Below, one piece after another: positions 1 through 5,852 of a stretch of 17,167 nucleotides of DNA. The stretch's first letter is position 1, and each line of letters starts with the position of its first letter. The stretch lies in NCBI GenBank assembly GCA_964480475.1, contig CAYZPW010000079.1:1-17167 (forward strand), in the 5' to 3' direction. The notes under the pieces are model-generated. The model searched no databases. It saw only the letters and a list, made by a program, of their open reading frames with translations, and had not been told where the DNA came from. This DNA is from CAYZPW01 sp964480475. Lineage in GTDB: Bacteria; B130-G9. The position numbers were made by a program, and so were the translations under genes.

Positions 1-205
1 ACTTATCTGTCAACGGTGTCTGCGAGAAGTGCTTTGCGGCTAGTAATGTATCAAAATCTCCGGTTTGCACAACATCGGGAGAGGCGACCGTCTCCAAGAC
101 ATTCTCTCTCTGACTGTGCAATTCTGGATGCCTTCTCAAGATATGCTGCCGTCTCTCCTGAGTAAGGCGGATTGGAACACTACTGAATGAAAGGACAACG
201 ATCAT
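1..205 (-). CDS. PBECR-like (barnase/EndoU/ColicinE5/RelE-fold) small protein, 3' end outside window
   Basis: The minus strand is open from an ATG at 205-203 to the window edge, giving the first 68 residues of a protein that continues off the left end. It begins MIVVLSFSSVPIRLT and contains the segment HILRRHPEL at residues 21-29, followed by a V-L-E-T-V-x-x-P-D-V-V segment at about 37-46. This layout (an IRLT-type strand, then xHIxxRHPEL, then TxxxPDxV) matches my recollection of the small phage-barnase-EndoU-ColicinE5/D-RelE-like (PBECR) nuclease families; the family call rests on recognition, not a search. The start is well supported by a Shine-Dalgarno GAGGAG (218-213) seven bases upstream. 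Relatives are often found as short two-gene toxin-antitoxin-like units, so a partner could lie just left of the window. Catalytic activity cannot be judged because the C-terminal half is missing. Confidence 0.6.
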   Translation of the reverse strand, partial: MIVVLSFSSVPIRLTQERRQHILRRHPELHSQRENVLETVASPDVVQTGDFDTLLAAKHFSQTPLTDK

Positions 206-212
206 GCTTCTG

Positions 213-218
213 CTCCTC
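213..218 (-). promoter_or_regulatory. Strong ribosome binding site (GAGGAG) of the left-edge gene
   Basis: The minus strand reads GAGGAG followed by a 7-nt spacer (cagaagc) and ATG. It fixes the start of the edge-truncated gene at 205 and argues that this short frame is a real gene. Confidence 0.6.
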
Positions 219-310
219 GAACCCGCGCCTGCGCAATTTGACACACGAAGGATATTGAACTCGGCCTCGCAAAGCAACCGGGACATTCGGATAAAGGGCG
301 GGGGCGAAGG

Positions 311-342
311 AAAGGATGAAGGCGGAAGGCGAAAGGATGAAG
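311..342 (+). repeat. Left arm of a 32-nt inverted repeat bounding the four-helix-bundle gene
   Basis: This arm begins AAAGGATGAAGG and ends AAGGATGAAG. Compared with the reverse complement of 711-742, 26 of 32 positions agree, including the first 12 and the last 10. It ends exactly one base before the stop codon of the four-helix-bundle gene (343-345). The internal unit is a loose GGATGAAGG-type simple repeat. Confidence 0.8.
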
Positions 343-723
343 TCAGCGCCTTTTTGCTTGTCTCGACTTCACCTTTTTCACGCAGGAAATCAGAATGCCA
401 GTCAATTCGTTGGCCTCTGCAATCAGTTCATTTAGCCGATGCCCATCCATTATCTGCGACTCGACCAGCAGCTCCAGCCAATAGAGGGTCTCTTCCAGTT
501 CCTGCAAACCACCTTCAATCTTGCTGATAAACTCTGCATTAGAACGTGCCCGGCTTGCTTCCCGATAATGTGCCCCAACTGATGTACCCGACCTGAGCAG
601 TTGCTTGCCCATAACCTGGGCCTCGGTGGTCTTCGGCAGCGACGAATACAGGCGAATAATACGAAGAGCGAAGTTCCTCGTCCGGCTCCTCAGGTCCTCC
701 TGCTTCCCCACTTCATCCTTCAT
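343..723 (-). CDS. Four-helix bundle protein (S23 / 23S rRNA intervening-sequence protein family)
   Basis: This 126-residue protein has the typical length and pattern of the IVP/four-helix-bundle family (TIGR02436-like). An N-terminal helix with RNFALRIIRLYSSLPKT is followed by the hallmark turn QLLRSGTSVGAHYREAS (about residues 41-57). A helix containing EFISKIEGGLQELEETLYWL and a C-terminal helix ending in a basic tail (KKVKSRQAKRR) complete it. The family was first seen as ORFs inside intervening sequences of 23S rRNA genes (for example Leptospira), but many members stand alone; the molecular function is unknown. Here the gene is not in an rRNA. It is almost exactly enclosed by inverted-repeat arms (311-342 and 711-742), and its ATG (723-721) lies inside the right arm. 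It starts only 3 nt after the pyrD stop codon (729-727). The repeat itself supplies purine-rich AAGG upstream of the ATG. Confidence 0.85.
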   Translation of the reverse strand: MKDEVGKQEDLRSRTRNFALRIIRLYSSLPKTTEAQVMGKQLLRSGTSVGAHYREASRARSNAEFISKIEGGLQELEETLYWLELLVESQIMDGHRLNELIAEANELTGILISCVKKVKSRQAKRR

Positions 724-742
724 CCTTTATCCTTCATCCTTT
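711..742 (-). repeat. Right arm of the 32-nt inverted repeat; contains the IVP start codon and pyrD stop codon
   Basis: Read on the minus strand this arm starts AAAGGATGAAGG and ends AAGGATGAAG, matching the left arm in inverted orientation at 26 of 32 positions. It contains the last residues of PyrD (K-D-E-G-stop) and the ATG of the four-helix-bundle gene, so both reading frames use repeat sequence. Confidence 0.8.
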
Positions 743-1728
743 GGGCGATTCAACACCAGCGTGCCCACATACTCCCTCAGGGGGCGGGGGTGGTCGAGGG
801 CGTTGCGTTTGGCGTCCTCGATGAGGAAGTCGATGATGCCTTCGGCGATTCGGGTGCAGACGTGGGCGTCGTAGAACAGGGCCGTGCCGATTGAGATGGC
901 CGAGGCGCCGGCGATGATGAACTCTACGGCGTCGCGGGCGCAGGCGATGCCGCCGGACGCGATGATGGGTATTGAAACGGCCTGATAGACGAGATGTGTG
1001 AGCAGAAGCGAGAGCGGCTTGATCGCTGGGCCCGAAAGCCCGCCGAAGTTGGCGCCCAGCATCGGGCGCCTCGTGAAGACATCGATGGCCATGCCTGGGA
1101 ACGTGTTTGCGACCGTGAGCGCGTCGGCGCCGGCCTTTTCACAGACCCTCGCGAATCCAGCGATCGTCTCAGCGTTCGGCACGAGCTTCACGATAACTGG
1201 AATACGGAACATCTTCCTCACAGAGGTTACGACCCTGGCCGTGGTGTTCCGGTTCTCGCCGATGGGACTGCCGTCGAGGTTCGGGCAAGAGACGTTTATC
1301 TCGATCGCGGAGAACATGTCCTGATAGTAAGAGAGAGCCTTTGCGGCGTCTATAACGTCCTCCGGCCGGTCCCCGCCCACGTTGACGATGACGTGCACGC
1401 CAAGCTCCCTAAGCGCTGGCAGCTTCTCCGCAACGAGCGCCTCGACCCCGACGTTCTCCAGGCCAATGGAATTGAGCATTCCGGACGACGTCTCGAGGAT
1501 ACGCGGCGGAGGGTTGCCCGCCCTGGGCTTGACAGTGACGCCCTTCAGAACAATCGCGCCGACAGCATCGAGCGAGAAGCCTCTGACGCGAAGATACTCA
1601 TCGCCATAGCCGAAGACGCCCGATGCGATGACAATCGGGCTCTTCATATCGAGCTGCGAAAGCCGTGTTCTGAGCAGCCCAGCCGGGGCGGCCGCAGTCT
1701 CCGAATTGCTGCTCGTCAGATCATTCAT
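727..1728 (-). CDS. pyrD: Dihydroorotate dehydrogenase, class 1 (probably 1B, NAD-linked catalytic subunit)
   Basis: This 333-residue flavoprotein would oxidise dihydroorotate to orotate in de novo pyrimidine synthesis. It shows the TIM-barrel FMN signature of class 1 enzymes: SPIVIASGVFGYG near residue 30, IVLKGVTVKPRAGNPPPRI (about 60-78), N-S-I-G-L-E-N near 88, and the catalytic cysteine motif EINVSCPN (about 143-150). Also present are IVKLVPNA, VANTFPGMAID, FGGLSGPAIKPL and the phosphate-binding IIASGGIACARDAVEFIIAGASAISIGTA. A cysteine rather than serine base marks class 1. The 1B assignment is by overall resemblance; the partner electron-transfer subunit PyrK is not in the window. The start overlaps the end of xseA by 8 nt, indicating co-transcription. 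The last residues (KDEG) come from the GGATGAAGG repeat that bounds the neighbouring IVP gene. Confidence 0.9.
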   Translation of the reverse strand: MNDLTSSNSETAAAPAGLLRTRLSQLDMKSPIVIASGVFGYGDEYLRVRGFSLDAVGAIVLKGVTVKPRAGNPPPRILETSSGMLNSIGLENVGVEALVAEKLPALRELGVHVIVNVGGDRPEDVIDAAKALSYYQDMFSAIEINVSCPNLDGSPIGENRNTTARVVTSVRKMFRIPVIVKLVPNAETIAGFARVCEKAGADALTVANTFPGMAIDVFTRRPMLGANFGGLSGPAIKPLSLLLTHLVYQAVSIPIIASGGIACARDAVEFIIAGASAISIGTALFYDAHVCTRIAEGIIDFLIEDAKRNALDHPRPLREYVGTLVLNRPKDEG

Positions 1729-3124
1729 TGTCCGAGGCGTCCTGGGAGATAGAGATGTCGTTGACCTGGCAGCCCAGGTTTCCGTCCGACAGCGTCACAA
1801 GAATCGCGGCTCCGATGCGGGTGTCTCTCACCCTCGAAACAGGCTTGCCGGTTGCCGCGTCCTGGCATATCGCATAGCCCCTTCTGATGACGTTCTGCGG
1901 CTTCAGCGAGATTAGCCGATTGTGAGCCGCGTCGCAGCGTGTGCCCAGCAATTCCAGCTTGGCCTGCATCACGGCAGAGAGCCTGCTCTCGTAACCTTCG
2001 AGGACTGAAGTCATGGCCGCAATCTTAGCCGTCGGCTTGAGCGACTGATTGCGGGCGGAAAGGGCTGAAACGTTCTGTCGCCTCCGCTCGATGTAGGCCA
2101 ACGCGCCTCGTCGCAGCCTGGCGTCGAACTCGTCCAGCCTCTGCATCAGAAGCTGTATAGGCCGTTCGGGACTATTCAGCCGCAGCGCCGCGGACATCGT
2201 TTTGTGTCTTTCCCGCACAAACGCCAACCTGTCCAGCGTCATCCTGAGCAGACGGCCGCGGAAAGAATCGGCTTTTGATAGAAGCTCTGCCCTGCTTTGC
2301 ACTACGAGCTCTGCTGCTGCGGACGGCGTCGGCGCGCGAAGGTCGGCAACGAAATCAGCGATCGTGAAATCGACCTCGTGCCCGACGGCAGAGATTATCG
2401 GTATCTCGGACCTCGCGATTGCGCGCGCGACGCATTCCTCGTTGAAGGCCCAAAGGTCGATCGCGGCGCCCCCGCCCCGGCCTACGATCAGGACGTCAAC
2501 CAGAGCGAGGCGGTTCATCTCGTCAATAGCCTGCGAAATCTCGCCCGGCGCCTTGTCGCCCTGCACGAGCACAGGATACAGGATGATGTGCGCCGAACAG
2601 AATCTGCGCCTCGTGATGTTGAGGATGTCGCGAATCGCGGCCCCGGTCCGCGAGGTAACGACGCCGATCGTCTTGGGCATCTTGGGGATAGGCCTCTTTC
2701 GTTCCGGCGCGAAGAGGCCCTCGGCGTTGAGCCTGGCTTTGAGCTGCTCAAACGCCAGCTGAAGGGCGCCGACGCCTTTTGGCTCGAAGTAGTCAACAAT
2801 GATCTGATACGTGCTCGAAGGCGGGTAGCAGCTGACCGAGCCTCTCGCGATGACTGCCAGCCCATTCTCGGGCTTGAAGCGCAAGAAGATGGCCTTGTTG
2901 CGGAACATCACGGCGCTGATCTGGGCCTTGTCATCCTTCAGCCGCATGTAGAGATGCCCGGCGCCTGAACGCTTGAAATCGGTTATCTCGCCCTCGAGCC
3001 ATACGTCGAAGAAACGCCTTTGAAGCAGGCCCTTTATTTCTGCGGTAAGCTCCGAGACCTTATATATTCTACGGCCTTCCTGCTCTTTTTGGCCGTCGAA
3101 GTCGAGCTCCAAATCCTTCGTCAA
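1721..3124 (-). CDS. xseA: Exodeoxyribonuclease VII large subunit
   Basis: This 467-residue protein is close to the usual length of XseA, the catalytic subunit of ExoVII, which degrades single-stranded DNA from both ends. An N-terminal OB-fold (about residues 18-115: IYKVSELTAEIKGLL, VWLEGEITDFKRSGAGHLYMRLKD, SAVMFR, VIARGSVSCYPPSSTYQIIV) precedes the catalytic domain. The latter has IGVVTSRTGAAIRDIL (about 153-168), VDVLIVGRGGGAAIDLWAFN (about 207-226), IISAVGHEVDFTIADFVADLRAPTPSAAAELV (about 242-273) and a long coiled-coil C-terminus. The start codon is TTG (3124-3122), supported by GGAG (3136-3133) eight bases upstream and by conserved sequence starting at about residue 19. It is followed by pyrD with an 8-nt overlap. 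The small subunit gene xseB, often adjacent, is not found in the window. Confidence 0.92.
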   Translation of the reverse strand: MTKDLELDFDGQKEQEGRRIYKVSELTAEIKGLLQRRFFDVWLEGEITDFKRSGAGHLYMRLKDDKAQISAVMFRNKAIFLRFKPENGLAVIARGSVSCYPPSSTYQIIVDYFEPKGVGALQLAFEQLKARLNAEGLFAPERKRPIPKMPKTIGVVTSRTGAAIRDILNITRRRFCSAHIILYPVLVQGDKAPGEISQAIDEMNRLALVDVLIVGRGGGAAIDLWAFNEECVARAIARSEIPIISAVGHEVDFTIADFVADLRAPTPSAAAELVVQSRAELLSKADSFRGRLLRMTLDRLAFVRERHKTMSAALRLNSPERPIQLLMQRLDEFDARLRRGALAYIERRRQNVSALSARNQSLKPTAKIAAMTSVLEGYESRLSAVMQAKLELLGTRCDAAHNRLISLKPQNVIRRGYAICQDAATGKPVSRVRDTRIGAAILVTLSDGNLGCQVNDISISQDASDNE

Positions 3125-3316
3125 AGTCTCTTCTCCACAGAGCCTGCTCTATTGGCAGCGCCACGCCCGAGCGAGAGCTTCCAGGGCACTATACATCCTC
3201 CTCATTTCTGCAAGACCCACGCCTCAACTGCGCCGAGAGTATCAGACGCGGCCCGTTCGGATCAATTGCGTCAATGCCATGCCTATTCAAAAACGCGCGA
3301 CCGAATGTATGGTCTT

Positions 3317-3340
3317 CTTAGTGCCTTAGTGTCTTTGTGA
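3317..3340 (+). repeat. Three tandem octamers of consensus CTTAGTGN
   Basis: The sequence is CTTAGTGC, CTTAGTGT, CTTTGTGA in direct succession. A related pair (CTCTGTGT, CTCTGTGG) lies at 14952-14967. Such CTTTGTG-type octamer runs look like a dispersed intergenic repeat of this genome. Confidence 0.55.
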
Positions 3341-3423
3341 AAGAGACTCCTCCCCAGACAATCGCGGCGGATTCGCACAGATCAAGCACAAGCATACGGG
3401 ACAGCAGAAGCGGGGAAAATGTT

Positions 3424-3451
3424 GGGGGACCGTCAGGGCCGACGGTCCCCC
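3424..3451. repeat. Perfect 11-bp stem-loop (GGGGGACCGTC / GACGGTCCCCC)
   Basis: Arms at 3424-3434 and 3441-3451 pair perfectly around a six-base loop AGGGCC. No T-run follows on the plus strand, so it is not a canonical intrinsic terminator. It may be a REP-like element or a bidirectional transcript-end structure in the spacer upstream of xseA. Confidence 0.7.
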
Positions 3452-3484
3452 GGGCCAAGTTTGCCCTCGAACTGGATGGGGTCG

Positions 3485-3507
3485 GGCAGGCGCATCGGGC
3501 GCCTGCC
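3485..3507. repeat. Perfect 9-bp stem-loop (GGCAGGCGC / GCGCCTGCC)
   Basis: Arms at 3485-3493 and 3499-3507 pair around loop ATCGG. It lies 33 nt after the preceding stem-loop, and a weaker imperfect stem (GGGCCAAGTTTGCCC, 3452-3466) sits between them, giving a cluster of three hairpins. Confidence 0.65.
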
Positions 3508-3550
3508 GAGGGCTAAAAGTTGAACCACCTGTGGCTCATCGGGGCGAACC

Positions 3551-3733
3551 TTATATGAACACCTCCTTGACGTCTCTTCTTACCGCCTCCTCATTAGGCG
3601 TTCCATAGTCATGTTTTAGCAGCTTCCGTGCCAAAGTGGCTGGCATCATTCGACATTGCCGACAGGAAGAGGGATTACGGGCATCGAGCTGATTTTTTGG
3701 CCCTCGTTCGCGCGTGAATCTGCCCCTCTGCAA
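3551..3733 (-). CDS. Doubtful 60-residue reading frame downstream of operator-like palindromes
   Basis: The frame gives 60 residues, with a basic N-terminus and a C-terminal segment (KLLKHDYGTPNEEAVRRDVKEVFI) that looks more protein-like than the first half; an internal ATG-ATG pair would give a 33-residue product starting MMPATLARKLL. I recognise no family. What makes it worth listing is position: on the minus strand it follows two identical 16-bp operator-like palindromes (3852-3801), a TAATAT -10-like hexamer (3796-3791) and a 12-bp palindrome (3785-3774). It may be a remnant of a regulated small gene, or non-coding. No good ribosome binding site precedes the first ATG. Confidence 0.2.
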   Translation of the reverse strand: MQRGRFTRERGPKNQLDARNPSSCRQCRMMPATLARKLLKHDYGTPNEEAVRRDVKEVFI

Positions 3734-3773
3734 GAAGTGGCATCATATCGCCCATAAACGCCCTATATCATGC

Positions 3774-3785
3774 CCTAGCGCTAGG
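3774..3785. promoter_or_regulatory. Perfect 12-bp palindrome CCTAGCGCTAGG
   Basis: CCTAGC/GCTAGG without a spacer. It lies 15 nt from the tandem operator-like palindromes and on the minus strand would sit just downstream of a TAATAT hexamer. It is a possible protein-binding site; the function is unknown. Confidence 0.4.
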
Positions 3786-3800
3786 TAACTATATTACCCT

Positions 3801-3852
3801 AATTGTCCCATTTGGGACAGCGATTTTTGCCCAATTGTCCCATTTGGGACAA
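3801..3852. promoter_or_regulatory. Tandem operator-like palindromes AATTGTCCCATTTGGGACA x2, 32-bp repeat spacing
   Basis: Two copies of TGTCCCA-TT-TGGGACA occur at 3804-3819 and 3836-3851, each preceded by AAT. Their starts are 32 bp apart, about three helical turns, so both would face the same side of DNA. The 7-bp half-sites are exact in both copies. They lie just past the stop codon of the Fe-S protein gene and upstream (minus strand) of the doubtful frame at 3551-3733. The arrangement suggests a dimeric regulator binding cooperatively, or a REP-type repeat. I cannot name the regulator. Confidence 0.55.
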
Positions 3853-3860
3853 AGTGCGCG

Positions 3861-5270
3861 TCATGGGGCTGGCCTGTGCCGGCCGTTGCTACCGCGCGGC
3901 GTCTTGTGCGTCGGGGAGCTGAATCCGGCTTTCGGGCCTGATTGAGTTTGGTGGGTCGTGGCTGATCGCTCAGTCGCAAGCAGCTCGATGGTGTGGACGA
4001 CGGGGATGTTGTGGCCGATGTGGGCAAGTCCGTCGGCTATTTGCATTGCGCAGGCCGGGCAGCCGGTCGCGACGATGTCCGCTCTGGACGCCTTGATGTT
4101 TCGCGCCTTGTCGGCAGTTATGGCGCTTGAAATGTCGTAGTGGTGCACGCTGAACAGCCCGCCACAGCCGCAACAGACGGTCTCATCCTGCATCGGAACG
4201 AACTTGGCGCCGTCGATGTTCTTCAGGATCGTCCTCGGCTGAGCAATGACCTTCATTCTCCGGCCTAGATGGCATGACTCGTGGTAGGTAACCTTCACGG
4301 GCCTTGTAGTATCGAGTCCCAAGCGCTCTAGCAGAGCCCGGTTGACCGAGAAGCTCCTGCGGCCCAGGATGTCAACGAGCAGCTCGGACACGTCGATTAT
4401 GCGCGAGGCGACGTCCTCGGCCGAGGCGCGCATCTTTGGGTCATCCTTGAAGAGCACTGGGTAATAGTGCTTAATCGCCGAGCCGCACGAGCCGCACGCA
4501 ACCACTATCTTCTCTGCGGCAGTTTCGAGCAGGGCCTTGATGTTCTGCCTGGCCAGCCTCCTGGCGGAGACGAGGTCGCCGGAGACGATGGCCGGCATTC
4601 CGCAGCACTTCTGCTTCAGAGGGATCGACAGTGCGATGTCGGCTTCAGGCAACAGCTCGAGCAGGTGGCGGGGGACTTCAGTGCAGGAGTAGTTGCCCAT
4701 GCAGCCGACGAAATACGCGACCGATGTGCCCTTGGTAGTCTGCCTTGGCGTGGAACGGCGCCTGGCGGCGGCTGACTTGAGGAGCGATCTGGGTGCGATC
4801 TTTGGCAGCAGCCGATCCCTCGAGACCATAATCGGAAATCGAAGGTGCATCCCTGATTCGCCCGGAACCCTAAAGAACAAGAGCCGACGAAATACGCGCC
4901 CAATGAACGCGGCAAGGTCCATCAGCGACCTTGTCTGCAACATCGTGCGGAATGCTGCGAAAAACGGCAAGTTGCTGAGCTTGAGCATCCGGAGGGCCGA
5001 CCGACCGGCGATCATTCGGACATCGACGTCGAGGTTGATGGGGCACTCGTCCATGCACGCCGTGCAGACGAGGCACTGCGAGAGATACGAGGCGACGTCG
5101 TGCTTCGCGCCGATCTCGCCGGTCGAGACCGCCTCGGCAAGCGCCATTTTGCCCCGAGGCGTAACCATCTCGGTCAGCTGCCTCTTATAGACCGGGCACA
5201 CTGAAAGGCACGAGCCGCATCTCAGGCATACCTTCGTTGCGTCATCCGTAAGTGCAGTAACGTTCGACAT
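3861..5270 (-). CDS. GlcF/HdrD-type iron-sulfur oxidoreductase subunit (two 4Fe-4S, two CCG domains)
   Basis: From the preferred ATG (5270-5268) this gives 469 residues starting MSNVTALTDDATKVCLRCGS. Two ferredoxin-type motifs, CxxCxxCxxxCP at 15-25 and 66-76, bind two [4Fe-4S] clusters. They are followed by two cysteine-rich CCG domains with the exact family spacing: C190, C222-C223, C259xxC262, and C333, C366-C367, C404xxC407. This is the architecture of GlcF (glycolate oxidase Fe-S subunit), GlpC and HdrD-like proteins, which pass electrons from a flavoprotein dehydrogenase to quinone or thiol acceptors. No flavoprotein partner is adjacent, so the substrate is not assignable. An upstream extension to 5375 would add a cysteine-rich stretch without a ribosome binding site and is unlikely. 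The last 30 or so residues (TTHQTQSGPKAGF... RHRPAP) look like read-through of spacer sequence rather than family sequence. Confidence 0.85.
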   Translation of the reverse strand: MSNVTALTDDATKVCLRCGSCLSVCPVYKRQLTEMVTPRGKMALAEAVSTGEIGAKHDVASYLSQCLVCTACMDECPINLDVDVRMIAGRSALRMLKLSNLPFFAAFRTMLQTRSLMDLAAFIGRVFRRLLFFRVPGESGMHLRFPIMVSRDRLLPKIAPRSLLKSAAARRRSTPRQTTKGTSVAYFVGCMGNYSCTEVPRHLLELLPEADIALSIPLKQKCCGMPAIVSGDLVSARRLARQNIKALLETAAEKIVVACGSCGSAIKHYYPVLFKDDPKMRASAEDVASRIIDVSELLVDILGRRSFSVNRALLERLGLDTTRPVKVTYHESCHLGRRMKVIAQPRTILKNIDGAKFVPMQDETVCCGCGGLFSVHHYDISSAITADKARNIKASRADIVATGCPACAMQIADGLAHIGHNIPVVHTIELLATERSATTHQTQSGPKAGFSSPTHKTPRGSNGRHRPAP

Positions 5271-5852
5271 CCCTATGTTCCCAAGACCGTCGGTAAATCC
5301 GCTGAAATCCGCGACACGACCACAACAATAACAACAAGCTTGGTCAACGCAAAGGCACCAGAGGAGTTTCCCCATTGGTGAAACAAGAGAAAAGGGACTG
5401 GTCTAAGCCACTGTAAAGGCGCCAAATTGCCCCTCACGAACGGGGCACGGCCTGTGGTGCGGGCCTTCCGCCAGGCGGACGTATCCCACTTCGCAACAGT
5501 GCTGAATAAGGCTATACAGGAACTCACTCAGGGATTTGAACCTCGTATTTGGGGAAACCTCCTGAATGATACCAGCAAACGCCATAGCAGGCTCGCAGAA
5601 AGATAACTTGGGACGCTCACAAACCGAGGTCCATTCAGGGGACCTGGGATTGGTCGGCACACAAGGATGGAGGTTTTACACGACAGGCCGTTGAGCGTAG
5701 GGGTTCTCGTTCTGGGCATAATGTTGTATTGCTTTACCCAGTTAATCTATCCAGTTTCGCAGACGATAATGTTAGTGTTGAATAGAGGTCTTGGGTAGCG
5801 GCACCTTCGTTTAGCATTGGTCCACATTCCCTTGGCGAGGCCATATAGGTAG
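5271..5852. other. Largely non-coding spacer between divergent genes
   Basis: This 582-nt stretch separates the start of the Fe-S gene (minus) from the start of the nucleotidyltransferase gene (plus), so it should hold promoters for both. I cannot place confident -35/-10 boxes. Two overlapping minus-strand frames of 63 and 85 residues have no recognisable content. The only candidate gene is a short membrane-like frame at 5667-5798. Confidence 0.5.
5667..5798 (+). CDS. Possible 43-residue single- or double-pass membrane peptide
   Basis: ATG 5667 to TAG 5796-5798 encodes MEVLHDRPLSVGVLVLGIML and continues YCFTQLIYPVSQTIMLVLNR before ending GLG. A charged N-terminus is followed by about 30 mostly hydrophobic residues, consistent with one long or two short membrane segments. 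A similar RP-x-x-V-x-hydrophobic opening is seen in small multi-pass membrane proteins of many bacteria, so this could also be the N-terminal remnant of a longer one. The frame stays open past the stop only to a second TAG (5850-5852) directly before the ATG of the next gene, which is in the same frame. The ribosome binding site is weak (AAGG abutting the ATG). Confidence 0.3.
   Translation: MEVLHDRPLSVGVLVLGIMLYCFTQLIYPVSQTIMLVLNRGLG

Larger units (their letters stand above)
3125..3860. other. 736-nt gene-poor spacer rich in inverted repeats
   Basis: No convincing protein gene or RNA gene is seen between the start of xseA and the end of the Fe-S protein gene. The spacer holds an octamer repeat (3317-3340), two strong GC stem-loops (3424-3451, 3485-3507), a weak 60-residue reading frame (3551-3733, minus), a perfect 12-bp palindrome (3774-3785) and two copies of a TGTCCCA/TGGGACA palindrome (3801-3852). 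Confidence 0.6.

Noticed and set aside
204..527. 107-residue plus-strand frame
   Set aside because: It is antisense to the inverted-repeat arm and the IVP gene, with no ribosome binding site or protein-like content; the minus-strand gene ending there is well supported.
994..1752. 252-residue plus-strand frame over pyrD
   Set aside because: Shadow frame rich in Arg/Asp, opposite a strongly conserved PyrD sequence.
2297..2968. 223-residue plus-strand frame over xseA
   Set aside because: Antisense shadow of XseA with low-complexity R/D/A composition.
5271..5375. 35-residue N-terminal extension of the Fe-S protein
   Set aside because: There is no ribosome binding site before 5375, and the cysteine-rich extension derives from ACAACAATAACAAC-like spacer DNA; ATG 5270 fits family N-termini.
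5403..5719. Two overlapping minus-strand frames (85 and 63 residues) upstream of the Fe-S gene
   Set aside because: No recognisable domains or ribosome binding sites, and they overlap each other in different frames.
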